A stretch of DNA of 64,000 nt, taken from assembly GCA_045837725.1 (NCBI GenBank), contig JBEWZL010000209.1, forward strand, positions 496,001 through 560,000, given 5' to 3'. Below are positions 47,360-59,100 of the stretch, piece after piece (the stretch's first letter is position 1; each line of letters opens with the position of its first letter). Below the pieces are notes generated by a model. The model was not told the DNA's origin and ran no database searches. It saw only the letters and a program-made list of their open reading frames with translations. The stretch is from Vermamoeba vermiformis (taxonomy: Eukaryota > Tubulinea > Echinamoebida). The translations under genes and the position numbers were made by a program.

Positions 47360-50300
47360 TTACTGAGCTGCAGCATTGTTCGAGGGAACCAAGTGCCACA
47401 ATCGAATGTCAGTACCACATGATGCCATAATATAATCAGTACTAAATAATACATCGTTAGTTTATCGCCAACATAATGATTTATTCTTATTATTACCTCT
47501 TGGCGCCCAGATCGTGCACCATCAAAGTCGAGTGCAACATGTTCAAGTCCAAGTGATGCAAATTCAGATCCAAATCGACACCTAATTGCTTGAAAGTAAC
47601 TTCTGTGTGGCACTTCTCGCTGTTGTAACCCCATACGCGCAATGCAGTGAAATCACTAGACAGATCCGGTTAGCTACGGTTCGGATGTGGTTTCAAAAGA
47701 AAAACTTACCTAGCCGTATGGCTTAATGTCATAACATTAGCGAGGGCATCAAATTTGAGCGCAACAATTCGTTCCTTATTGACGGGGTTGTTATCTAACG
47801 AAAAATTAGAACGAACTGGCTACTTTCCAAATATGGTAATCGTACCAATATACAAGCCAGGCCATTCAACACCCGCACCTCGAATGTTCCACTCGCGTAT
47901 GACACCATCCTTGGAGGCAGATATGATCACGTGACCGATGGAGTCGAAGCACGTGATCTCATCTTGGTGTCCTTCAAGTGTTGCCGTGCATTGGTTGGTG
48001 CGCGAGTCCCACAACTTGAGCACGTGGTCGAGACCTGCACTGATAACCACATTCTCCGTCACTTTAACGCTCGATACACCTCGTCGATGTCCCTATATAT
48101 ACGGATTAACACAGCCCTTATATTACTAGTAACGCGAGCACATACCTTCAAAGTGCCGACAGCAGTGCCGCGCTCAATGTCCCAGATCTTTACGTTGCCG
48201 TCCAATGACCCACTGATCACGTGATTGCTGAGTTCAGTGTCGGTAGCAAATGGTGCGCATAAACTCGTGACCGTGTGCTCGTGGCCTTCAAACACTCTGC
48301 TGCACTTGCGCGATCTGCCTTCCAAATCCCACACGCGAATGGTCTTGTCAGCGGAGCCCGAGAATAGCATTCTCTCGCCAGGCATGAGTGCCAGACATTG
48401 CACGGAGCCCGTGTGACCTTTGAACGAGTGACTCACTGGCTTTGTAGCGCGTTTGCTGTTGCGCAAGTTGCCTAACTCCCATACTTTGATCTTCTTGTCC
48501 TCAGAGCCTGAAATCAGCTTCTTCCCTTTCTGTACGAGAAAATAAAGTGTAAGTAACGATTTCAATAGAAAATTCGTTTTGTATTCGGATTTACCTGATG
48601 CAACAAGACGCAATGTGTTTGCTTGTTATGGCCTTTGAATGACATAGCTTGTTTCAAATCTGATTGAATCCACTTGCGATCATATTCTAACAAGCCTCGG
48701 TAGAATTTTTTCCAGCGACCTGACGAGATTTAGAATCCGGATCAAAAAACGCATCTAGAACTTACCCTTTTCGACAGCATCGTTATCAAGCTGCTCTAAC
48801 TCGATGGTAGTCATCATAGTAGTGCCGCTAAGCTTCATTTGGAACTTTTCCAGCGAATCTTTTTCTACGAGTTTCGGATCTTCCGAGTGCCGCAGTTTTT
48901 TCAACTTGTTCCACCTTGATAAGCATACTTTTCGCCAAAGATAATTATCCTGGCCAACAGCATGCCAGTGCGCACAAGTCTTCAAACAATGAACAATATC
49001 CTTAATGTCCAAGAAGCTACAGACAACTATTAACACGAGCGCCAACAATGTTTAAAACTCGCTAGATCTTACCTGAATATATGCAAAGCGACTTCTCGAG
49101 GCAATAGCGATGGTTCAACTGAGGTGCGTAATGCAGAAGGTAAGGAAGCAGCAGGAACTGGCGCAGCTACGATAGTTTGAGACAGCCACGGATGTTTCAA
49201 TAAAGTGCTTGCTGTCGGACGGTCCTTCGGGTTTCTATGACAATAATAAGCGATTAAATATCTCTACTTAATCATAACATACCTAGTAAGGCATAATCTA
49301 ATGAAGTCTTTGAGCTCCGCTGAAACATCCGGGATCGCAGGCACGCGATCAGTGTGAGTGAGAGCATAAACAAACCCATAGAAATCCGTGAACTCAAGCG
49401 ACCACGGGATGACGCCGGTCACCATCTCTAAGACAGTGCAGCCGAACGACCAAATATCAGCCGGCGTCGAGTAACCATCAGGGCCGAATACCTCCTGCAG
49501 GACAAGTTTAGCTCGTGTTAATTAATATTAAAAACAGTTTAAAAGATGTGGTAACCCTAGTCGCAAAAAAGCAAAAAAGCAAAAAGATAAGAGCACAACA
49601 CCTCCGATTCCCAGGTAGTCTCCTACCCCAGTACTAAGAAGGCCTGAACAAGCTTAACTTCGCTGATCGGACGGGAAGCGGTGCATTCTTGTTAGTGTGG
49701 TCGTGCCCGAAACGCTCCGCAGCTGAGTGTTCGGGTCACCACTTACTAGCAAGAACACGAACAATTAATTGGTAACACACGTGTGCTTCGAATTTACAGC
49801 CCGCGTAACACATCAAAAAATTGGATGTAAAAACTTACCGGAGCCATGAAGTAGGGCGTGCCCGACATAGATTTCGCCAAGTTATCACGTGACACGACGT
49901 TTTGCAACGTCTTTGAAGCGCCAAAATCAGCGACCTTGACGACACCTTTCGTGTTGACCAAGATATTCGCGCCTTTGATATCGCGGTGAATAATCTTGTT
50001 GCTGTGCAAGTAGTCGAGTCCCATCAATATTTGGCGTGCATAGACACGTGTCAACTGCTCACCGAGACCACCGCCGTACTTGGCGATGATACTACTGATA
50101 GATCCACCTTCTACCAGTCTGTCAAAGGAGTTAGTAAGGTGCGCCTATATATTACACTATGGAGCCTATACATACTCTAAAAAGACGTAAATTTTGTTCT
50201 TTTCAGTCTGCGAGCCCAAGAATTTGACAATGTTCGGATGTTGCAAACTCTTCAGCAACTCTTCTTCTTGTTTGAATGATTTATATTGCTAGTCGTCGTA

Positions 50301-52373
50301 AAGTCAATATCGTGCAATCAACTAGTTCGGTAAAGCGGATCTTACCATTTCAGTTTTTGGATCGATGTAATCAGGCAGATCTAGCTCTTTTACGGCGATG
50401 AACTCGCCGTTATCGAGTAATCCTTTGTAAACACGGCCGAACGCACCCTATCATTATAATTAGCTCACTGGCTGAAAGGACGAAGCAGATCTGGTTATAA
50501 CTTACACTGCCAATGAGTTCTCCTTTACGCCAATGGAACGCTTCTTGCAACAACGGCATATCATTTACAGGGGTAGGTGGAGCTGAGCCAGTCATAGGAC
50601 TCGCTGGCTCGGTCGATTGTGAGGCTGTAGATCCGTTACTGCTCACCGAACTGATCAGGTTTTTGGGCGTCAAAGGACCGTTGTCGAGTGCTGGATTGGG
50701 CATAAAAACGTTTTTGAAGTTGTCGTTGACGGGCACCTTATTTTCACCGCCAGAATTCTTCGCGTTGAAATTTTCCACTTGTTTTTTCACCTCGCCGTTG
50801 TTCGCATCCACAATAGGCGTGGTCAATTTGTCACGCTCTGATTCGCTAATTTTCTTCATGACATCGCTGGCGCCGTATGCGTCCTCACCTTCAGTTTTAC
50901 GGCGGACTTTTTCGTACGGAATTTTACCTGGTGACTCCGTGCCATGAGGCGTACGAGGCTTGCGTGGTTTTCGTTTGTGTTCTGAGCCGGCTCTAGGCTT
51001 CTCCCTGGAACGACCTGATTCGGGTTTTTCTCGTTCGCTTTTAGCTCCTTTTCGTGGCTTTCGCGGCTTCTCTTTTTGATTGTCGTTGAAAGTGAAGGTT
51101 GGAATGGGATCCACATCCAGCTGTCCTGGTTGCAGATCGCGCCGCGGTGTAGGAGGAGGAGTCTTCTCGGGTCCACTAACGTCTACACTACCAGGAAGGT
51201 CTTCGAATGGTGAGTGCGGACGGGGTTCTTGAGGCGTGCGATCCACTCGTTCTTCAGGGTTGAAAATGATCGTGTTATTGAAAGTCGTATTAATCTTTGG
51301 TGGTGCTCGACCCTACTCGGCAAGTCAGAATAAAATTGATAAAATTCAATACGATCAAACACGTACTAAGAACTTTGGCGGTTGCTTAACTGCAGAGGAT
51401 CCGTTCTCCACATGAGTTTTATCCAACCAATTTACTTCTGGATCTGGTGTATGCGGATTACTTTCTGGCTCATCGCTTGAGTCACTGAATAATAAATATA
51501 ATTAGCATTTACTCGAATTTGAGGGTAAGATCGAGCGATCTGAAAAACTGTCACGAGTGATTCATTGGAAATTAATATTATCGCAATACTTTAGTCTGAT
51601 ATTTTAGTGAATATGCCACTTACTCCATCGAGACAGATAAGACTCTTTCATTTTCAAATGAAGATCCACCAGCAAACGTTCTAAAAATGTAAAATGAGTC
51701 CTGTAATAAAAAATCGCTTGTAAAATAAGATTGATTTGATGTGTATGCAATATTATTGCTGAAAATATAATTAAATTAGTTGCCTGATTTAATTTTCGTT
51801 TCGTAGGCACGAGATCCATCCGACCTGCCACTTTTCAAAATTGCGCCAAAAATAGGAAAATCGAATATAATATCATATGCATTAAAATTGACATATCCGA
51901 ATTATGCTCCAAATTAATTTCAGTGAAGCGTAACGGCTAAATTGCAAGTTGATCGAAATCCGCTTACTTTCTAACTGCACTAAACACTGGGCTTTTAGGC
52001 TCGATTAATTTTTGAGGCTCTCGAACAAATAATCGCAAAAACTGCTTCGCTGGAATATCTTCCAATAGCTCTGCTAAATCTAATTTTCTGCCCTCGGGTA
52101 CAGTAATTGGTGTATTCTCTGAGTCTAAATATTTGTACACGACCAATGGCTGTCCATATTCTTCTGCTATTGATTGCTGTAATTGCTCGTAACTCGCATC
52201 TCGAGGTAATTTCATCACACGATTATCCTCGTTCGGGGCCAGTCCGAATGTGCATTTTATTCGAGCCTATGATAGAGTAATTAGAAATAATAATATGCAA
52301 ATAATAATATTTTTTTGAGCGAAGTTTAATTGTTCCAGTCGGATTTCAATCGACTTACGAAATCAACGGACAT
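47360..52373 (-). CDS. MEKK-alpha-like kinase: PB1, MAPKKK, F-box, WD40
   Basis: A long multi-exon gene. Start ATG 52371-52373 (MSVDF, then a GTAAGT intron). Order of domains: PB1-like ([20 protein letters not shown], about 52260-51964); a disordered basic region ([20 protein letters not shown]); a Ste11-type kinase ([83 protein letters not shown]); an F-box ([31 protein letters not shown]); then about six WD40 repeats to TAA at 47360-47362 ([54 protein letters not shown]). Dictyostelium MEKK-alpha, which controls cell-type patterning through ubiquitination, has kinase, F-box and WD40 domains. The kinase intron 49495-49838 carries a 5S rRNA gene. Confidence 0.9.
49562..49590 (-). terminator. 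Pol III terminator of the 5S gene
   Basis: On the minus strand the 5S 3' end is followed by TTATC and three T runs of 5, 6 and 6 separated by GC, a strong tandem Pol III stop signal. Confidence 0.75.
49591..49708 (-). rRNA. 5S rRNA gene nested in a kinase intron
   Basis: 118 nt on the minus strand. The 5' end GGGCACGAC pairs with the 3' end GTTGTGCTC (helix I, with G-T wobbles). Internal sequence matches eukaryotic 5S: ATGCACCGCTTCCCGTCCGA, TCAGCGAAGTTAAGC (box A), TTAGTACTGGGGTAGGAGAC and TACCTGGGAATC (box C). T-rich terminators (T5, T6, T6) follow directly at 49562-49587. It lies wholly within the 344-nt intron 49495-49838 of the MEKK-alpha-like gene, on the same strand. Pol III would transcribe it from its internal promoter. 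Confidence 0.95.
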
Positions 52374-52882
52374 TTACGCAGCCCCAATATTCTATATTAA
52401 CCACTACGTATTGATTAATTTGCTGGCCACTAAATATACAATATATTCATATTAATATGAATATTTGTTGCCGCCTGAAGCGTGATTATTGAAAATAACA
52501 CGTCCCTCAAAAAATTCTTTCTGTGCGAAATTTTTTTTGAATAACAACAGCTGTAGGCATATATTATATCATTAGTATAATAATACGGCCATTCGTGCCG
52601 TTGTTTTCTTTGCCTTAATTGTGGCGTTATTGGCATCTGCTGATAAAATGCCCACGACTCAATTTAGGTGTGATAATCCTAACGTTGTTAGCACTTTGGT
52701 ATGTATAATTAATTCATAATATTCCACGATTAATCAAACTTTTGGAGTGCTGGATTCTTTGTTTTTTTCATTTCCGTATTTTATTATTCAGCCTTAGAAG
52801 CTAATTTTCAGACTGTCCTTCCCAACTCAACTATTGATTGGAATATTAATTATGTTAGCCCCAATGGCCAAGTAAGTCTTGA
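52297..52882. repeat. Left copy of duplicated MEKK/VPS10 divergent promoter
   Basis: About 586 bp that repeat, directly oriented, at 55528-56127. It includes the start codon exon of the MEKK-alpha-like gene (52373-52359), the intergenic promoter, and exons 1-2 of VPS10. In this copy the MEKK exon is the functional one. Divergence between copies is low, about 10% by eye, including small indels. Confidence 0.9.
52583..52871 (+). pseudogene. Orphan 5' exons of VPS10/sortilin
   Basis: Copy of VPS10 exons 1 and 2 (compare 55826-56117). The codon that is ATG in the real gene is ACG here (52585-52587), the signal peptide codons are otherwise intact, and the exon 1 and exon 2 splice donors are preserved. 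Exon 2 ends in GTAAGT and could splice to the TTTTAG before GTGCGGAAGG, but that join gives a stop after eight codons. It no longer encodes sortilin; it may serve as 5' untranslated exons for the S74/LRR gene downstream. Confidence 0.8.
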
Positions 52883-52968
52883 GTGAGAGAAACTCTGATG
52901 ACAATTTCTGTCTGCCCCAATTTTTAGGTGCGGAAGGAACTTTATTTTCAGTAAACAATGTCATAAAT

Positions 52969-55481
52969 ATGCAACAAATTCATGTAAACACGATATTTCA
53001 GTTGTATATTCCGGTCGAAGGAGGGGACGCAAATGGATTCACTTTCACACAGACAACAACACCTCATTTTGGTGTCATTCTAACGCAAAATGACACTCAA
53101 GAAAATTTTTATTATTCTGTGCATGTTTTGCTTTGCGATGAATCATCAGAAACGGTGATTGAAAATTGTTTGAGTTTTGCAAAAAGACATCCACACCGAT
53201 TTCAAACGAAACCTTCAACGTCGTTAATAAATGGATTATTACTACAGCTTAGAATTAATGGAGGAATATTTGACTTTCGAAAAGCGAAACAACGACAGAT
53301 CAGATTTGTGGTCGAGTGTTCGAAGCATGACAGTTTGATCAATCAAGGCTCTTCATCTAACTGCTTACTCCTTGCCAAGCGAAGATTTGCGGAAGAAGAC
53401 ACAGTTCCTTATGATGACGGTATGTCGAATTCCGGATGTGACCCTACTTGGGACCAGTCCGTCCATTAATTGCGATTAAGAATAACGTCCTAACTAGTGC
53501 TAATTCCGATATTCTGGAGTTCAAACGAGGTTGTATCAAGCGATGACTCGGCGCAACAAGAATCTTTCTCCCCGATCCAAAACGATCCAGCAAGCATGAT
53601 GGTTGCTTATAGTTCAGACAACAATGACAACAGTGCTATTAACTCAGAAGAAATCATTCTCAATCTATCTCCGCACGACCATACGTACAACGATGGTCAA
53701 AACTTACTAATGACAAGATACGACAGCGATGAACAGCATACGAACAACGAGCAATACATGGTACTCTACAACGGCAATGCAGAAGTCGTGGGCAACTTCA
53801 GAGCACTCAACTTCTACAAAGCATCAGATATCAACATCAAAGAGGACATTAGGTTGCTCAGAGATGGTACGTAATGAGTCTTTAAGTATGACACGTGTCA
53901 ATCAAGAACGCTAACCTTCACGACCCAGACTACAATCCAAGAGGAGTACTGATGAAAATTGATGGAGTCGAATACAAATTCAAACGAGGAGTGAGCAAGT
54001 CAACAAACAAACGATTCGTTGGCTACATTGCACAACAAATCGAAAGTGTTGTTCCTGAAGCAGTTCAACTGATCGATGGTATCTTGCACGTGGACTACGA
54101 GGCATTGATTCCTTACCTCAGTGAATCGATCAAACAGAACTTCAAAGACATAACGGATCTCAATACGAAAACAGCTCAGATCCACCAAATAGTTGATATG
54201 ATGTACAACGACTTCATTAAGAAAGAACAACGAAAAAGCAACGATAACGTCCATAAAACAGATAACGATGCCATGCTGATCAAGTCTAAACGATCCAAAA
54301 AGTATCTCCGCTACATTATTCCGCTCGTGATTGCAACTATTGCGGTCATTGGCGTAATCGTGGGACTCAATTTTATTCCAATCACAGCTACACCAGCATC
54401 GAATCCGAGTCCTACACCCACCACGTCTAACCCTCCGCAGTTCCATGACACTCCAATGCCTGCTATCGTGGCACCAATACCAGCTATCACAACACCCACT
54501 GCTCTCCTCGCGCCAACCCCGAGTGTCCCAGTGCCGCCTATACCTGATAATTTGAACGACAAAAGAATTCTAATCGAGCTGTATAATACGACCAATGGAC
54601 CTTCTCACTGGAGTGTCACGTGGGACTTTGACAGTTCCATGTGTCAGTGGCTCGGTGTCACGTGCAGCACATCGCAAATCAACAACGTCGAACAGCTCAA
54701 CTTAGGTCAATTTAGTCTCAGCGGCACCATCCCTGCCTCGTTATCAGGCTTGAAACATCTCAAAGTGCTCGACTTGTCATCGAATCAGCTCACAGGCACC
54801 ATTCCCGTAGCACTGTTATCGATGAAATTGCAACGTTTGATACTGTCAAACAATCAACTGAGCGGAAAAGTTCCTCCGAGCATTTTCACAATGTCCACAC
54901 TCATCGAATTGCAGATCGATCAAAATCCGTTTGATCACTGGAGTCTTCCCGATGACGTGCGTCAATTGACGAAACTTCAAATTCTCAATCTCGACAATAC
55001 GAAAGTGACGTACATTCCACCAGAAATCAACTTGCCATCACTCGTCAAAGTGTCATTTTCTAACAACCCTGACTTAAACGGCCTTTTTCGTGACTTTTCA
55101 AGCACCACCTTGATTGAGTTACGCGCATCAAATACAGGCCTATATTGCAATGCTCCTTCACTCTCGAGCTCGATCCAAGTTCTGCACATTGCACGACTAA
55201 GTCTTGAAGGACTTTTCCCGTTAGAGCACCTGCTTCAAAATATGAAAAACTTGAAGGACCTGGATATTGAAAGCACCGGAATCCACGGCGTCTTTTGGCT
55301 GCCTGCGTCAGTTCTCAAGACTATTGAGCGACTAAATATTGCAGGCAATCAATTCTTCGCCGTGCAAGACAAAACATTGTTCCAAGTTATTCCGACGAAC
55401 CTTGTGTGGTGTCACGCGGATGAGAAGTTTCTTTGCCCGGTGCCTAATTGGATGAAAGACAAATGCAATGTTGTATGTTGA
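52969..55481 (+). CDS. S74 self-cleaving membrane protein with LRR ectodomain, copy 2
   Basis: Three coding exons (52969-53419, 53498-53866, 53929-55481), 790 residues. Same layout as copy 1: beta-rich N-terminal domain (IHVNTIFQLYIPVEGG, GIFDFRKAKQRQIRFVVEC), disordered Ser/Asp/Asn-rich linker, S74 domain with Ser260 and Lys265 in FYKASDINIKED and VGYIAQQIESVVPEAVQLI, a coiled coil (NFKDITDLNTKTAQIHQIVD), basic KSKRSKKYLR and one membrane helix (about 403-425). Outside comes a long Pro/Thr-rich stalk (54380-54540) absent from copy 1, then an LRR ectodomain with N-cap CQWLGVTC and several LxGTIP repeats. I chose ATG 52969 because MQQIHV aligns with the start of copy 1. Introns are at the same S74 positions in both copies. 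Confidence 0.85.
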
Positions 55482-55527
55482 AGACTAGACACTTAAAAGA
55501 AGTTATAGAATGAGTACAGTCTTTATG

Positions 55528-56127
55528 GCAAATAATAATATATTTTTTGAGCGAAGTTTAATTGTTCCAGTTGGATTTCAATCGACTTACGAAATCAACG
55601 GACATTTACGCAGCCCTAATATTCTATATTAACCACTACGTATTGATTAACTTGCTGCCTACTAAATATACAATAATATATTCATATTAATATGAATATT
55701 TGTTGCCGCCTGAAGCGTGATTATTGAAAATTGCACGTCCAACAAAAAAATTCTTTCTGTGCGATAGGAAATTTTTATTGAATAACAACAGCTGTAGGCA
55801 TATATTATATCAGTAGTATAATAATATGTCCATTCGTGCCGTTGTTTTCTTTGCCTTAATTGTGGCGTTATTGGCAGCTGCTGATAAATTGCCCACGACT
55901 CAATTTAGATGCGATAATGCTAATATTGTTAGCACTTTGGTATGTCCATATTAGTGTATATTATTACAAGATTAATCAATCTATTGGAGCTGGATTCATT
56001 TGTTTTTTTATTTTCCTATTTTTTATTGCCTTACTTAAAATTCTTATTTACAGACTGTCCTTCCCAACTCAACTATTGACGATTGGAATATTAATTATGT
56101 TAGTCCTGATGGCCAAGTAAGTCTTGA
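55528..56127. repeat. Right copy of duplicated MEKK/VPS10 divergent promoter
   Basis: About 600 bp, partner of 52297-52882. Here the VPS10 exons are functional (ATG at 55826-55828). The MEKK first exon is present antisense at about 55605-55590 with its ATG (MSVDF) and GTAAGT donor intact but no gene behind it. Confidence 0.9.
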
Positions 56128-59100
56128 AAAAAGATTTTCTTCTGCATTCGTGACTGGATCTCGATCGAAGGTTCTATTAATAACTCATACGTGTCATTAT
56201 TATAGGTCGTATTTATCCGCACACACGATGGCAATATTTGGCGTAGCGCTGATGAAGGTAAAACCTGGGAGCAGCAGACCGTGCCTTCGAAGATGCACAA
56301 CGTTGGCAGCCACGGCGTAAGTATTACCGTATTATTTATTTTATTATACATATATATATGCTATTAATCGAAGTCAAATTTACGATCAAGTCTAGAGGAA
56401 TAAGGCAAAGTACTCATTGATCTCAATAATTCAAGATAAAATTTCATTAATTGTCTGAATTGTATTTGTATTCCTTTTCGTTTAATATTATTATAAATAC
56501 ATTGTTAATGCATCGCCATTACCGAGGAAATTTCTAATGAATTTATTTGCCAGGTCCGAAACGTATTCACCACCCGTTCTGAACACGGTGTAAGTACCTC
56601 ATTATTTGCGTTGTTATTGTTATTATGCACGTACTTATAATTATATTAATAGAGCGCTAAGATGTACTTTGTTGGTGCTGCTGACAAAAATGGTCAGTTG
56701 TGGACCACATCTGACTTTGGCAAGACGTACAATTATTACGAGAGCCCCGATGTGCCTTCAGGCATCAGAATGATTTACCCGCACCCACTCTTTCAAGGTT
56801 AGTACTATATTTATATCAATATATTAATACTGGTGCTAACATATGGTGCGTAAAGATAAGGCTTTGGCTCGTCGTGAGCGCGATCTGTTCTACACTTCCA
56901 ACTTTGGCAAGACGTGGAATAAAATCCTCGACGGCATGACTTCGTACAATGTGCGCTGGACTCCTTTCCCTGACGAGCACCCTGATGTAAGTCTAGATCT
57001 GAACAAAATGCACCCTCTGCATACAATTTTTATTTGCACTACTGAGGAAAGCAATGCCAGCATGACTTTTATGGCTTCCATCGTTTTTTCCAACTAATAG
57101 AGCAAATAATATTATGCAAATTACATAAGACGGACAGATCCGAAAAATATCTTTATCGTTTATTTGGAGGCTAGTAATTAACATACTGGTTTAATTTAGC
57201 GCATCTACGCCACTATTCGCAAATCAGATAGTGATCAGTGGTTGGTGTACTCAGACGACTTCTTCGCCAAGACCACAATTGTCATGACTAAAGTGAGGAC
57301 TTGGGGCACTGTTCCTCCCAACAAGATGTTCGTCGTTCGCGTAAGTCTTTGCACTTGTTCTTAGCACCACGTGACAGCAGTAACTTTGACACGTGTCATT
57401 TAATTTTTAGATCGGCGAAGACGGTCAAGATGAGCTCATGATTAGCGATGACACCGCTGATTCGTTCAGAGCTGCAGCATTCCCTCGTCGTGGCCGTGAA
57501 GAATACGAAGAAAACGTACGTGAAGACAATAATAGAGTGTTAATACAACGATATTAACCTTGGAAATAATGATAGGGTTTCTTTGTCTACGATACCAGCG
57601 AAGATTCGTTGATGATTTACGTCAATCGTGGCAATACTTTCTGGTGGGGTGACGTGTACAAGAGCAACTCTTACGACACTGATTTTGTGCTCTCACTCGA
57701 AAATCACAGGTACGCGCGCACTTCGATCAACTTTTGACACGTGTCATAACGCGTTCTATATATGATATCTATTGTAGTAGTATCTTACTAACTGTGATAT
57801 TGTTCTGAAGATTCCCTGACTTCACCCGTTACCACGGTCTCGATGGAATTTACCTCGCTAACGTGTACAACACAACTAATCCCATGGGTCCTTCTTACAC
57901 TGATGACGTCATCACTCAAATTACTTTCAACAAGGGTACGAGCCTATCAATAGTGTCGTGGTGACTAGTATTAATTATGATTTATGAAGGCGGTGTCTGG
58001 TCTTCAATTGCTGCCCCCGAAAAAGATGCTGACGGCAATCCTACTAATTGCAAGCTCGACAAGGGCTGTTCGTTGCATTTGCACGGCTTTTCGACCTCCG
58101 CTTTCACGTGGTTCTACTCCGTTCCTAACGCTATTGGTCTCATGATGGCCACTGGTAACTTGGGCGATGAATTGCTTGACAGACCCGATCAAGTACGCGC
58201 GATAATGTTGTGTTCAAAAGAACGTTTTTTAATCATTGCTGTTACTTTTTTAGGTCAACACCTACTTCAGTCGTGACGGAGGTGTTTCGTGGCGTGAAGT
58301 TCACAAGGGCTCGTTTGTCCCTGAGTTCGGTGACCACGGTGGCATCATCGTGATGGCTGATGCTTTGCACAAGTCCAGCGAGTTCTTGTAAGTCACAGTA
58401 GAAGTTATTGTGACACGGATGAGGCCTAATTATTGCTCGCAGGTTCACTGTTGACGAAGGCAAATCATTCCATTCGTGCAAATTCACCGACTCAGCTGTT
58501 GAAGTGACCAACATTCGTATTGCTCCCAAGGGCAACTCTCAAAAATTCATTTTGTACGGTGAACTTAACGGCGTTGCTGTATTGGCCCAATTGGATTTCA
58601 GCAGCTACTTTGGCCGTACTTGTATGTAGCCCGGGACCTACTTTCCAACTCTATCACGGCTGACCTTATTTCCTTATTTAGGCAGTGAAGCTGACTACGA
58701 AGAGTGGTCACCGACCGATTTGCACGGTAACTGTGTCTTGGGTGAAAAGAACTTCTATCGTCGCAGAAAACAAGACGCAAACTGCTGGAACGGCGAGACC
58801 CTCGATCGATTGATTCGCAGCGAGAACTGCTCTTGTGTCGTCGATGATTATGAGTGGTAAGCACTGGCACAAAAAAATTTGACGTTAATGGATTGAGGGA
58901 CACGGGTACTATACTTTTATAATAACACGATATTAATATACTATATTTAGCGACTTCTGCTTCGTGCACGATCCCACCACTCAACGCTGCGTGTTCGACT
59001 GTTTCGAGAACGACCAAGCTTTGTCAGTCTTGCCGTCTCCTCCCGCTAAGTGCGGTGACGACAAGTTGGGTCCTTACTACGAGGTCCAGATGGGGTGAGT

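Noticed and set aside
52583-53000. A chimeric transcript reading VPS10 exons 1-2 into the S74/LRR copy 2 protein
   Set aside because: Splicing exon 2 to the TTTTAG acceptor gives a phase-0 join that hits a stop after eight codons, and the VPS10 ATG is lost. The exons may still be 5' untranslated sequence.
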